The notes below the pieces were generated by a model, which was not told the origin of the DNA, did no database searches, and saw only the letters and a list, made by a program, of their open reading frames with translations. Shown here piece by piece: positions 8,635-16,412 of a stretch of DNA of 29,252 nt. Both the position numbers and the translations under genes were made by a program. Position 1 is the stretch's first letter. Each line of letters opens with the position of its first letter. Origin of the DNA: JADJVL01 sp039812765 (lineage in GTDB: Bacteria; Acidobacteriota; Holophagae; Holophagales; Holophagaceae); NCBI GenBank assembly GCA_039812765.1, contig JBDIBF010000036.1, positions 1 to 29,252 on the forward strand. Direction: 5' to 3'.

Positions 8635-9333
8635 TCAGCACTGCAGCGAGAACCACGCGATCAGCCAGGTGTCCATGGCGCCGCGGAAGTGCGACTTGCC
8701 GCTCTCGTGGTAGATGGCCCGGATGGGCACGTGGGCCCAGCGGAGGTTCCAGTCGGCGGCCTTCATGGAGATCTCCATCTCGATGGCGAAGCCGCTGGAC
8801 TTGAGGTCCAGGCGGTCGAGGACCTTCTTCCGGATGAGCCGGAAGCCGGACTGGCTGTCCTCCCACTTCACGCCGGCGATGCGGCCCAGGGTCCAGCTCC
8901 CCAGGGCGTTGGTGCGCCAGCGGGCCGGGGGCACCTTGGCGCGGTCCTGGAAGCGGCTGCCGATGAGGAAGTCCGCGTCGGGATGGGCGACGAGGTGGTC
9001 CAGGAAGCCCTGGAAGTCCTCGGGGTCGTGCTGGCCGTCGCCGTCGATGAAGAGCACGAAGTCGGCGTCGAAGCTCCGCAGGGCCTCCAGGCCCGCCCGC
9101 AGGGCCTGCCCCTTGCCGCCGCCCCGGGGCCGCCGGAGCGAGAGCACCTCGGCGCCCGCCTCCCGCGCGATCCGCGCCGTCGCGTCGTCGCTGTTGTCGT
9201 CCACCACCAGGATCCGGGCCAGGCCGTAGGGCGCCAGGCCGCGCACCACGCCGCCCACGTGGGCCTCCTCGTCGTGGGCGGCGATGAGGGCCGCGATGCG
9301 GGGCGGCGCGGCGGGCAGCCGGGAGGCCTCCAC
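8635..9333 (-). CDS. Family 2 glycosyltransferase (polyprenyl-phosphate sugar transferase-like)
   Basis: This 232-residue GT-A protein transfers a sugar from a nucleotide donor, probably to a lipid or polyprenyl phosphate, as in DPM1-type enzymes. The N-terminal strand IAALIAAHDEEA is followed by VVDDNSDD (43-50), and the metal and nucleotide site DGDGQHDPED lies at 97-106. SQSGFRLI lies further on, as in the dolichol-phosphate mannosyltransferase branch. It has no membrane helix, so it is likely cytosolic or peripheral. The start is the GTG at 9333, 5 bp after the M61 stop; no ATG is available. It is the last gene of the TetR-M61-GT2 operon. Donor and acceptor cannot be read from sequence. 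Confidence 0.88.
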   Translation of the reverse strand: MEASRLPAAPPRIAALIAAHDEEAHVGGVVRGLAPYGLARILVVDDNSDDATARIAREAGAEVLSLRRPRGGGKGQALRAGLEALRSFDADFVLFIDGDGQHDPEDFQGFLDHLVAHPDADFLIGSRFQDRAKVPPARWRTNALGSWTLGRIAGVKWEDSQSGFRLIRKKVLDRLDLKSSGFAIEMEISMKAADWNLRWAHVPIRAIYHESGKSHFRGAMDTWLIAWFSLQC

Positions 9334-9338
9334 GTCGC

Positions 9339-11285
9339 CTACTGCCCGCCGCCGGCGGAGGGGCCCCGTTCCTGCGGCCGCGCCCCGTCGTCCCCCGGCC
9401 GCGCCAGGCTCCGCGTCGCCGCCGGGAAGGGCTGGCCCGTCCAGGCGGCGAAGGCGGCCTTCTGCTCCGGCGTGGCGCCGGGGTCCGCCACCAGCCGCAC
9501 CGTCCGGGAGGGGTTCTCCGCGACCTCGACCCTGGCCGTGCGCACGCGCCCCCGCTCCTGGACGAGCACGTCGGCGCTGCCGCCGAAGGCGTCCGCGAGG
9601 CGGCGCTGCGCCTCCGTCGCGCTGGGGGTGCGCCAGCCGTCCACGGCGAGGATCTCGGCGCCGTACCCGATGCCCGCGCGCCAGGCCGGGGAATCCGGGA
9701 GCACGTTCTGCACCGCGGGCGCGTCCGATCCGTTGCCCCGCGCGGCGAAGACCAGGCCCGTGAAAGCCTTGGCCCGCTTCACCGCGTCGGGATCCTTCTG
9801 GTCCTCGAGGGACAGGAGCTCCCAGGGCGCCCTCATCTCGAACCTCAGGCCCACGGCCTGCTCCAGCGCCGAGCTGTCCAGCTCCGCGCGGCCCTCCACG
9901 AAGTCCCTCCAGAAGGGCTCCGGGTCCTCGCCGGAGAGGGCGCGGAAGGCCTCGCGGATCTGACCGTCGCTGACCGGGCCGTCGCCGCACTGCTTCCACA
10001 GCCTCGCGAAGAGGTCCGCCACGCCGGCCTTGCCGCCGCTGCCGCGGCGGATCCGGCCCTCCATCATCAGCGCCACCAGGCTGCCCTTGTCGTAGTAGCC
10101 CACGGTGCTGTTGGGGGAGAACTCCGTGGGCTTGTAGTGGCGGATCCAGGCGTCGAAGCTGGCCTCGCTGACGCTCTGCTCCTTGCGTCCGGGCTTCTGC
10201 AGGTTCTCCGTCCAGCGCTGGCCCCACTCCTTGGCGACGAAGGACCAGGGCAGCACGCCAGCCCGCAGGGCGACCACGCTGTCCATGTAGTCGGTGAAGC
10301 CCTCGTGGAACCACAGGAGCCGCGTGGGGACCTCCCGCTGGTAGTCGAAGGGGCCCAGGGCCGCGTCCCGCATGCGCTTCACGTTCCAGACGTGGAAGAA
10401 CTCGTGGGACACCAGGCCCGCCAGGCGGTGGTAGCCCTCGGCCTTGTCGTAGAGGAAGGGGTCCGAGAGCAGCGCCGTGCTGTTGCGGTGCTCCAGCCCG
10501 CCCCCGGCCCGGGGGCTGAAGGTGAGGAGGAAGACGTAGCGGTCGAAGGGGAAGCCGCCGAAGATCCGGCCCGCCTCCTCGACGATCTTCCGCGCGTCCG
10601 CGGCCATGCGGGCCTCGTCGCCGTTGTGCTCCCCCTGGAAGGCGAACTCGAAGCGGGCGCCCATGGACTCCCAGCGCCGCACCCGCAGGCGGCCCAGCTC
10701 GAAGGGGCTGTCCACCAGCGTGTCGTAGTCCGCGGCGTGGTAGGCGCCCGCCCGCTCCGGCAGGCCGGTGGCCACGGACCAGTCCTTCGGGAAGCCCTCG
10801 AAGCGCACGGCGTAGGGCCGGGCCGGCTGGCCTTCCAGCGCGGGGAAGGACGCGGCGCCGGTGAGGAAGGCGTGGGAGGCGTCGGCGTGGTTGGTGCGCA
10901 CGCTCAGTTCGTTGGCGTAGAGGCGGTAGCGCAGGGTCACCGGCCCCTTCGCGGGCAGGAGGCGCCAGCGCTGCTTGTCCAGCTTCTCCGGGGCATAGGG
11001 CGCGCCGCCCTCGGGCCGGGCCTCCACCCGGTCCACGAAGCGCGCGTAGTCGCGGATGAGGTAGGAGCCCGGCGTCCAGGCGGCCATGGCGGCAATCGCC
11101 CCCGCCTTCACCGCCTCGGCGGGGAGGGTCAGCTCCACCTGCAGCTCGTGCTGGGCCAGGTCCAGGGGCCGCACCACGACCCCGACGGGGGCAAGGGGCT
11201 TCGGAGCCTTCGGTTTCTCCTTCTCAGCGGCCATGGCCAGGCCTCCCATCCACAGCGCCGTCGCCAGGGCCGCCGTCTTGACCAC
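9339..11285 (-). CDS. Exported M61-family (glycyl) aminopeptidase with PDZ domain
   Basis: This 648-residue zinc peptidase is predicted to be secreted: the N-terminus MVKTAALATALWMGGLAMAA is a signal peptide. An M61 N-terminal beta domain precedes GGGLEHRNST (about 261-270), the zinc motif HEFFH (294-298) and a downstream HEGFTDYMDS carrying the expected third ligand. A PDZ-like domain lies near 525-600 (GYGAEILAVDGW). The GTG at 11285 is chosen because GGGAGG sits 5 bases before it and the signal peptide then starts cleanly. A GTG at 11315 overlapping the tetR-like stop is an alternative. It is the middle gene of a three-gene operon with a TetR regulator and a glycosyltransferase. Known relatives release N-terminal glycine or acidic residues; the substrate here is unknown. 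Confidence 0.93.
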   Translation of the reverse strand: MVKTAALATALWMGGLAMAAEKEKPKAPKPLAPVGVVVRPLDLAQHELQVELTLPAEAVKAGAIAAMAAWTPGSYLIRDYARFVDRVEARPEGGAPYAPEKLDKQRWRLLPAKGPVTLRYRLYANELSVRTNHADASHAFLTGAASFPALEGQPARPYAVRFEGFPKDWSVATGLPERAGAYHAADYDTLVDSPFELGRLRVRRWESMGARFEFAFQGEHNGDEARMAADARKIVEEAGRIFGGFPFDRYVFLLTFSPRAGGGLEHRNSTALLSDPFLYDKAEGYHRLAGLVSHEFFHVWNVKRMRDAALGPFDYQREVPTRLLWFHEGFTDYMDSVVALRAGVLPWSFVAKEWGQRWTENLQKPGRKEQSVSEASFDAWIRHYKPTEFSPNSTVGYYDKGSLVALMMEGRIRRGSGGKAGVADLFARLWKQCGDGPVSDGQIREAFRALSGEDPEPFWRDFVEGRAELDSSALEQAVGLRFEMRAPWELLSLEDQKDPDAVKRAKAFTGLVFAARGNGSDAPAVQNVLPDSPAWRAGIGYGAEILAVDGWRTPSATEAQRRLADAFGGSADVLVQERGRVRTARVEVAENPSRTVRLVADPGATPEQKAAFAAWTGQPFPAATRSLARPGDDGARPQERGPSAGGGQ

Positions 11286-11311
11286 GTCCGCCTCCCGTCT
11301 TCCGTGCGCGC

Positions 11312-12022
11312 TCACGCACCCTGGATGCCCCGCAGCCAGCGGTCCACCGCCCAGGCGATCTCTCCGGCGTCGATCTCGTACTCGGGCCGCCGGAGGTGCT
11401 CCTCCAGCAGCGCCCCGAAGATGGCGGTGTAGACCATCACTTCCTTGCGGGCCTGCTCGAAGTCCATGCCGAACACGTGGTTCACGTAGAGGCCCAGGGG
11501 GCTCAGCGCCCGCTCCACCACGGGCATGAGGTCGCGGAAGGTCGAGTCCGGCCCCGGCACCGCGATGGCCCGCAGGATGAAGCCCGTGAACTGGGGCAGC
11601 TCCATGAGCAGGTCCACGTAGGAGGCCGAGAGGCGCAGGGCCGAGGCCCGCACGGCGGCGGGGTCCCCGGGCCGCGCCCCCAGGTGGGGCGCCACCATGT
11701 CCCGCAGGCGCTTCTCCGTCACCGCCAGGGCCACCAGGCAGAGCTGGCGGAAGAGGCCCTCCTTGCTGCCGAAGTGGTAGTAGAGGGTCGGCTTGGAGAC
11801 GCCGGCCTCCTCGGCCACCTCCTTCACCTGCACGCCGTCGAAGCCCCGGGCCGCGAAGTGGTCCAGGGCCGCCAGCAGCAGCTTGGCCTTCAGCTCCCCT
11901 TCCCCGGCGATGCGCTCCAGGGCCCCGCGGAACCGCGCCTCGCCGCCCTCGGCGAGGCCCAGGCGCTCCGGACTGAAGACGGGAACCAGGGTGTCGTTCC
12001 CCGGCGCTGGCTGGAGATTCAT
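11312..12022 (-). CDS. TetR/AcrR-family transcriptional regulator
   Basis: This 236-residue protein has a canonical TetR helix-turn-helix at about 45-92 (VKEVAEEAGVSKPTLYYHFGSKEGLF), preceded by an unusually long N-terminal extension of about 40 residues. The C-terminal ligand and dimer domain is all-helical and diverged. It is first in a tight operon with the exported M61 peptidase and a glycosyltransferase, so it may control an envelope response; the effector is unknown. Its start is immediately preceded by CTAGACTAG, a possible operator. Confidence 0.92.
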   Translation of the reverse strand: MNLQPAPGNDTLVPVFSPERLGLAEGGEARFRGALERIAGEGELKAKLLLAALDHFAARGFDGVQVKEVAEEAGVSKPTLYYHFGSKEGLFRQLCLVALAVTEKRLRDMVAPHLGARPGDPAAVRASALRLSASYVDLLMELPQFTGFILRAIAVPGPDSTFRDLMPVVERALSPLGLYVNHVFGMDFEQARKEVMVYTAIFGALLEEHLRRPEYEIDAGEIAWAVDRWLRGIQGA

Positions 12023-12026
12023 GGCT

Positions 12027-12035
12027 CTAGACTAG
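12027..12035. promoter_or_regulatory. Possible small operator CTAGACTAG before the TetR gene
   Basis: Two CTAG tetramers flank a central base, 4 bp upstream of the TetR start codon. CTAG is generally rare in bacterial genomes. The site is short and could be chance or part of a weak -10, so this is only a candidate. Confidence 0.25.
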
Positions 12036-12076
12036 CGGAATCGGGCGCCGGGCTCATGGGGTCCGCCGGAGCGGCC

Positions 12077-12682
12077 TCAGTGCACCACGCTGCGGTGGGG
12101 GAGGCCCCGGACCACCTCGGCCTCCCAGTCCAGCCAGAGGTCCAGGCGACGGTCCGCGTCGGCGCCGAAGCGGTCCCGGGCGATGGACTGGTAGGTGAGG
12201 GCGTGGCCGGCCTCGCAGCGTTCGAGCTCGAGGAGGAATTTCAGCCAATCGGGGTCGTCCAGGCCGGGCCGGCGCCGGGCCTCCCGCTCCAGCAGGAAGA
12301 GCCGCTCGCAGCTCCGGGCCTCGATGAGGGCGGAGACCAGCAGGCGGTCCAGGAGGCCGTCGCCGCCGCCTTCCCCGACGTGGGCGAGGAGTCCCTTGGC
12401 GTAGGCGCTGCCGCCGTCGGGGCGCAGGGTCCAGCCGAAGTCCGCCAGGGCCTCCAGGACGCGCCGGAAGTGGTTCAGCTCCTCCTCGGCCAGGCGGGCC
12501 AGCAGGAGGGGAATCCGCGGATGGCCCGTGAAGGCGTGGACCAGGGAGAGGGCCGTGAGCGCCGCCTTCTTCTCGTTGTGGGCGTGGTCCGACAGCAGGC
12601 TCGCGGGATCGGCCCACGCGGACTCGGCCCAGGCGGCGGGCGTGGCCGCCCGCAGGGGCAGGGGCGGGTGGAACTCAGACAT
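12077..12682 (-). CDS. miaE: tRNA-(ms2io6A)-hydroxylase MiaE
   Basis: MiaE is a ferritin-like di-iron monooxygenase that hydroxylates the isopentenyl side chain of 2-methylthio-N6-isopentenyladenosine at position 37 of tRNAs reading UNN codons. The 201-residue protein shows family motifs with candidate iron ligands: DHAHNEKKA (32-40, Glu37), EEELNHF (66-72, Glu and His71), EARSCER (121-127, Glu121) and ERCEAGH (154-160, Glu157 and His160). The start overlaps the end of the upstream DUF2520 gene by 8 bp, implying coupling. No miaA or miaB is in the window. Confidence 0.92.
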   Translation of the reverse strand: MSEFHPPLPLRAATPAAWAESAWADPASLLSDHAHNEKKAALTALSLVHAFTGHPRIPLLLARLAEEELNHFRRVLEALADFGWTLRPDGGSAYAKGLLAHVGEGGGDGLLDRLLVSALIEARSCERLFLLEREARRRPGLDDPDWLKFLLELERCEAGHALTYQSIARDRFGADADRRLDLWLDWEAEVVRGLPHRSVVH

Positions 12683-13310
12683 GGGCGCGGCCCAGGGCGA
12701 GGAAGATCCCCCGCCAGGGCTCCGGCAGGGCCGCGGCGTCCCGCTGGATGGTGGCCTCGTCTCCTCGCACGAAAGGGCCCGTGCGGCCCTCGGCGCCGTG
12801 GCGGGCGACGTTGCGCAGGGTGGCCTCCGCCAGGGTCATCAGGCCGCGGCCCGGAAGCTGCACGCCCCGCGCCTCCAGCAGCGCCGCCGCGCCGAGCCAG
12901 AGGCTGGCGGCATGGCCCGAGGCGAGCACCGCGCAGGCGTGGTAGAGGGGCTTCAGGTCCGCGGGCAGGTCGAAGGGCAGGAAGCCCAGGTCCCGGAAGG
13001 CGGCCAGGACGGGCTCCGGCACGGCGCCGGTGACCGCCAGGGGCGTGCCCTTCCAGTCGGCGGCGCGGCCGCCGAAGCTGGTGAGGGGATGGGCGCAGGG
13101 CACACCGGGCAGGTCCAGGCTGCCGCTCATGTGGACGCAGCGCCCCGGGAACTTCGCCGCCAGGGCTTCCAGGCTCCGGTCCGGCACCGCGAGCAGGACC
13201 CATCCCCCGGGCGTCGCGGTGGAGGCCTCCAGGGCCACCCGGTCCCCCAGGGCCAGGGCCAGGGCGCGTCCCGCGCGGCCCCGGCCGAGGATGGTGAACG
13301 CATGCGCCAT
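12675..13310 (-). CDS. Rossmann-fold DUF2520-domain protein
   Basis: This 211-residue protein starts with a dinucleotide-binding motif, GRGRAGRALA (9-18), and continues with LLAVPD, CVHMSGSLDL and HPLTSFGG segments. This layout is typical of the Rossmann-like plus DUF2520 family, related to F420/NADP oxidoreductases and pyrroline-carboxylate reductase-like enzymes. The C-terminal half is helical (YHACAVLASGHAASL). Members are often found near pantothenate or cofactor genes, but the reaction is not established. It overlaps miaE by 8 bp and is divergent from the 244-residue orphan, 41 bp away. Confidence 0.85.
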   Translation of the reverse strand: MAHAFTILGRGRAGRALALALGDRVALEASTATPGGWVLLAVPDRSLEALAAKFPGRCVHMSGSLDLPGVPCAHPLTSFGGRAADWKGTPLAVTGAVPEPVLAAFRDLGFLPFDLPADLKPLYHACAVLASGHAASLWLGAAALLEARGVQLPGRGLMTLAEATLRNVARHGAEGRTGPFVRGDEATIQRDAAALPEPWRGIFLALGRAHV

Positions 13311-13351
13311 GGAGACAGTGTGGCAGGGGGCAGAAGGCTTAAGCTTCCTCC

Positions 13352-14086
13352 ATGTCCTGGCCCCTGCCCCCCGACGTCGGCTGGCCGCGCTTCCTGCGGC
13401 TGCTGCGGGACCCCAATCCGCCCAAGGGCTGGCTGGAGGCGGCGGCGGACCTGCCGGACCTGCGCAAGCGGCCCCTCCTCCTGCGCTGGATCGCCCAGCA
13501 CCCCAAGGCCCCGGCCCACCTGCGGGTGAACCTGGTGCCCCGCCTGCCCTGGCGCGCCCTGACAGCGGTGGCCCAGGACGCCGCCGCCCATCCCCACGCC
13601 AAGACCCTGGCGGTGGAGCGGCTCCAGCTCCTCTGGCCCGGCCTGACCCTGGGGGAGCGCCGCACCTTCGCCCTGCTGGCCCCGAAACCCCTCTGGCACC
13701 TCGTCTGGAGGGTCCCGGACGAGGCGGTGGTGGCGGCCCTGCTCCAGAACCCCCGGATGTCGCCGGCCGCCTTGGTGGCCCTGGTGCAGGCCCCCCTGGG
13801 CCGGGCCCAGATGCAGGCCCTGTCGGCCTCCCTGTGGCGGGATTCCACCCTGCTCGCGATGCATGTGCTGCAGGTCCTGGACGCGACCCTTCGCCACCCC
13901 GAATCCGCCCTCGTGCTGGGCCACGCCACGGTGTGGATCCGGGGCCTGGAGCCCGAGGAGGCCATCGTGTGCGCCGCCACCCTCCAGCACCCGCCCCTGC
14001 GCCGCCTCGTGCGGGCCTGGGCCGACCAGGGCTACGGCACGCCCTTCGACGGACTGGACGAGGAGGGGCGGCCGCTGGGGTTCTGA
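13352..14086 (+). CDS. Hypothetical helical (HEAT-like) protein
   Basis: I do not recognise a named family. The 244-residue product is all-helical and rich in Leu, Ala, Pro and Arg. Recurrent helix pairs of the type LLLRWIAQHPKAPAHLRVNLV, VAALLQNPRMSPAALVALV and ATLQHPPLRRLVRAW suggest degenerate HEAT- or leucine-rich-variant-like repeats, often protein-interaction scaffolds. There is no signal peptide or membrane segment. Codon use and composition match the neighbours, and the antisense alternatives are poor. The start lacks a Shine-Dalgarno sequence. Its stop codon abuts the stop of the outermost elbB 3'-tail copy (TGATCA). Confidence 0.75.
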   Translation: MSWPLPPDVGWPRFLRLLRDPNPPKGWLEAAADLPDLRKRPLLLRWIAQHPKAPAHLRVNLVPRLPWRALTAVAQDAAAHPHAKTLAVERLQLLWPGLTLGERRTFALLAPKPLWHLVWRVPDEAVVAALLQNPRMSPAALVALVQAPLGRAQMQALSASLWRDSTLLAMHVLQVLDATLRHPESALVLGHATVWIRGLEPEEAIVCAATLQHPPLRRLVRAWADQGYGTPFDGLDEEGRPLGF

Positions 14087-14172
14087 TCAGGCGGTCGTCG
14101 CCCGCTTCAGCCCTTCCTCCACCGTGCGGTCGATGCCCACGAAGACATCGTTCAGCCTCGCGTCGTCGAACA
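14087..14172 (-). pseudogene. elbB 3'-end fragment, outermost diverged copy
   Basis: This 86-bp fragment encodes FDDARLNDVFVGIDRTVEE followed by GLKRATTA and a TGA stop. It aligns without gaps to the end of elbB, stop over stop, with several substitutions concentrated in the last ten codons. It has no start or upstream body of its own. Confidence 0.8.
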
Positions 14173-14212
14173 ACGGGGCCCCGTCCGCGATCGAGCGCAG
14201 CGAGGAGCGGGA

Positions 14213-14235
14213 GGGCAGGACTCGATGTCCTGCCC
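14213..14235 (-). terminator. Hairpin in the repeat spacer, outer copy
   Basis: GGGCAGGAC and GTCCTGCCC form a perfect 9-bp stem with a 5-base loop. There is no T-run after it, so it may act as an mRNA 3' stabiliser or weak terminator rather than a classic intrinsic terminator. Confidence 0.4.
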
Positions 14236-14277
14236 GATCCGGGGGTGGTCGGCGGAGCCGCGTGGGCGGGGCGGGCC

Positions 14278-14363
14278 CTACCTCGCCTTCACCCGCTTCA
14301 GCACTTCCTCCACCGTGCGGTCGATGCCCACGAAGACGTCGCTCAGCCTCGCGTCGTCGAACA
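14278..14363 (-). pseudogene. elbB 3'-end fragment, inner copy
   Basis: This 86-bp copy is identical to the end of the intact elbB gene and finishes at the same TAG. The frame is open upstream through the spacer into the intact gene's tail region only on a different frame, so it is a remnant without its own body. Confidence 0.8.
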
Positions 14364-14403
14364 ACGGGGCCCCGTCCGCGATCGAGCGCAGCGAGGAGCG
14401 GGA

Positions 14404-14426
14404 GGGCAGGACTCGATGTCCTGCCC
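14404..14426 (-). terminator. Hairpin downstream of elbB
   Basis: This is the same 9-bp stem and 5-base loop as at 14213-14235, 43 bp after the elbB stop codon. It is the likely 3' end structure of the elbB transcript, again without a T-run. Confidence 0.45.
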
Positions 14427-14468
14427 GATCCGGGGGTGGTCGGCGGAGCCGCGTGGGCGGGGCGGGCC

Positions 14469-15158
14469 CTACCTCGCCTTCACCCGCTTCAGCACTTCCT
14501 CCACCGTGCGGTCGATGCCCACGAAGACGTCGCTCAGCCTCGCGTCGTCGAACATGTACGCCGGCGCCGTGACCAGCTTCAGCGCCTCGTCCACGACGAT
14601 CTCCCGGGCGCTGCCCCGGTCCTGGTGCCGCGCCCCCAGGGCGTTCAGGGCCGCGGCGCAGCCGGCGTCGTCGCCGATGGTGAGGGCCGCGTGCTGCCCG
14701 CGCTTCGCGAGCACCAGGGCCACGAGGGCCGGCGCGATGCAGACCGCGCCCACGGGCTTGCCGGCCTCGAAGAAGGCCCCCACGAAGGCCGCGACGTCGG
14801 GCCGCACCTCGGCGTCCTTGCCCTGGAAGGCGAAGCCGCAGTGGTTCTTCGCCACTCCGAAGCCGCCGGGCAGGAGGAGACAGTCGTAGTCGGAGGCCTT
14901 CGCCTCGGCGAGGTCCAGGCACCGGCCCAGGCGGGCGATGCGGCTGGACTCCTCCAGGATGTTGCGCCGGGCGCCCTCCACCGGCTTCCCGGTCGCGTGG
15001 TTGACCACGTGGAACTGGTCGGCGTCGGGGGCGACGCACTGGAAGGTGGCGCCGTGCTGGTCGAGGGCGAGGAGGGTGAGGACCGCCTCGCGCACCTCGG
15101 CGCCGTCGAGGTGGCCGCAGCCGGCCAGGAGAACCGCCGCGTGGGGGGCACGTGCCAT
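14469..15158 (-). CDS. elbB: ElbB-type isoprenoid biosynthesis glyoxalase (DJ-1/PfpI-like)
   Basis: This 229-residue class I glutamine amidotransferase-like protein matches the ElbB family. It has GCGHLDGAEVRE near 13-24, NHATGKPV, RNILEESSRIARG-like spacing, LLLPGGFGVAKN and the nucleophile-elbow cysteine in GAVCIAPAL. In E. coli, ElbB has glyoxalase activity and has been linked to isoprenoid synthesis; its cellular role remains loosely defined. A GGAGG ribosome-binding site lies 5 bases before the ATG. It is divergent from the aminotransferase at 15237. Its last 28 codons and the following 105 bp are tandemly repeated downstream, but the gene itself looks intact. Confidence 0.92.
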   Translation of the reverse strand: MARAPHAAVLLAGCGHLDGAEVREAVLTLLALDQHGATFQCVAPDADQFHVVNHATGKPVEGARRNILEESSRIARLGRCLDLAEAKASDYDCLLLPGGFGVAKNHCGFAFQGKDAEVRPDVAAFVGAFFEAGKPVGAVCIAPALVALVLAKRGQHAALTIGDDAGCAAALNALGARHQDRGSAREIVVDEALKLVTAPAYMFDDARLSDVFVGIDRTVEEVLKRVKAR

Positions 15159-15236
15159 GGGAGCCTCCGGGGATCGGCCCCCAGTATGGGCTCCCGCCCC
15201 GGCGGAGGCGGCGCGGCGGTGTGACTACCATCAACC

Positions 15237-16397
15237 ATGCGCCTCTCCCGCCGGCTGCCCGACGCCCTCGAACCCAACGCCCTGCACCGGGCCCTGGACG
15301 CGCGGCGCCGCGCCGGCCTCGAGGTGCTGGACCTGACCGTCTCGAACCCGACGACGGCGGGCTTCGCGCCCTGGCCCGGGCTCGCCGCGGCCCTGGGCGG
15401 GCCGGGGGTCGAACGCTACGCCCCGGACCCGCGCGGGGCCCTGGGCGCCCGGGAGGCCGTGGCGGCCTTCCACGGCCATGGCGTCGCCGCCGGGGACGTG
15501 ATCCTCGCCGCCTCCACCTCGGAGGCCTACGCGTGGCTCTTCAAGGCCGTCGCCGACCCGGGAGACGAGGTGCTCGTGCCCAGCCCCAGCTATCCGCTCT
15601 TCGAGTGGCTGGCCCGCCTCGAGGGCCTGGAGGCGCGGCCGGTGGCGGCGGCCTTCCACGAGGGCTGGCACCTGGACCTCCACGCCCTGGACGCGGCCTG
15701 CGCCCCGCGCACCCGGGCCCTGGTGGTGGTGAACCCGAACAACCCCACTGGACAGTTCCTCACGCCCTCCGAATGGGCCGGGCTCACCGGCCTCTGCGCC
15801 GACCGGGGCCTGCTGCTGGTGGTGGACGAAGTCTTCGCCGCCTTTCCCCTGGAGCCGCCCGCGGACCGCCTGGCCACCGTGCTCGCTGATCCCGCGCCCC
15901 CCTGCCCCGTGGCGGTGCTCTCGGGCCTCAGCAAAGCCGCCCTCCTGCCCCAGGTGAAGCTGGGCTGGATGGTGCTGCGCGGCCCGGGCGCCCCCGCGCT
16001 GGGCGAGGCCGTGGAGTTCATCGCCGACCAGATGCTCTCGGTGAGCGCCAGCGCCCAGGCCGCGGCGCCGGCCATCCTCGCGGCCGCGGAGGCCCTCCGC
16101 GCGCCGGCGATGGCACGCTGCCGGACCAACCTCGCGGCGCTGGATCGCGCCCTGGCGGGCCATCCCCACCTCGGCCGCCTGCCGGTGGGGGGCGGCTGGA
16201 GCGTGCTTCTCCGGCGGCCCGCCGTGGGATCCGACGAGGCCTGCGCCGTGCGCCTCCTGGAGCAGAGGGGCGTCCTGGTCCATCCGGGCGCCTTCTTCGA
16301 CGCGCCGAAGGAGGGCTTCCTCGTCCTCAGCCTCCTGGCGCCGGAAGCGGACTTCTCCGAAGGCCTCCGCCGCCTCCTGGCCGGGTTGGAGCCCTGA
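15237..16397 (+). CDS. Class I/II PLP-dependent aminotransferase
   Basis: This 386-residue fold-type I aminotransferase shows LTVSNPTT near 33-40, YAPDPRGALGAREAV at 61-75, SPSYPLFEW at 116-124, NPNNPTG at 166-172, VVDEVF with Asp197, and the cofactor lysine Lys233 in SGLSKAALLPQVKLGW. The C-terminal domain carries GVLVHPGAFF. It is clearly distinct from the YbdL-like enzyme at 4993-6153 and resembles the alanine/valine-type AlaA branch, but the substrate cannot be assigned. No Shine-Dalgarno precedes the ATG. It is divergent from elbB and convergent with the DUF962 gene 15 bp away. Confidence 0.88.
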   Translation: MRLSRRLPDALEPNALHRALDARRRAGLEVLDLTVSNPTTAGFAPWPGLAAALGGPGVERYAPDPRGALGAREAVAAFHGHGVAAGDVILAASTSEAYAWLFKAVADPGDEVLVPSPSYPLFEWLARLEGLEARPVAAAFHEGWHLDLHALDAACAPRTRALVVVNPNNPTGQFLTPSEWAGLTGLCADRGLLLVVDEVFAAFPLEPPADRLATVLADPAPPCPVAVLSGLSKAALLPQVKLGWMVLRGPGAPALGEAVEFIADQMLSVSASAQAAAPAILAAAEALRAPAMARCRTNLAALDRALAGHPHLGRLPVGGGWSVLLRRPAVGSDEACAVRLLEQRGVLVHPGAFFDAPKEGFLVLSLLAPEADFSEGLRRLLAGLEP

Positions 16398-16412
16398 GGC
16401 TCGGCTCCCCCC

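Larger units (their letters stand above)
14087..14554. repeat. Tandem 191-bp repeat of elbB 3' end plus downstream sequence
   Basis: Three copies of the last 86 bp of elbB lie at 14087-14172, 14278-14363 and 14469-14554. They are separated by two apparently identical 105-bp spacers (14173-14277, 14364-14468). The period is exactly 191 bp. The two inner copies match perfectly; the outermost has diverged. Each spacer holds the palindrome CGGGGCCCCG and a 9-bp stem hairpin (14213-14235 and 14404-14426). Confidence 0.92.

Noticed and set aside
14278..15234. Longer minus-strand open frame overlapping elbB in a different frame
   Set aside because: Its product is Arg/Pro/Gly-rich noise until it enters the repeated elbB tail, where the in-frame match is explained by the duplication.
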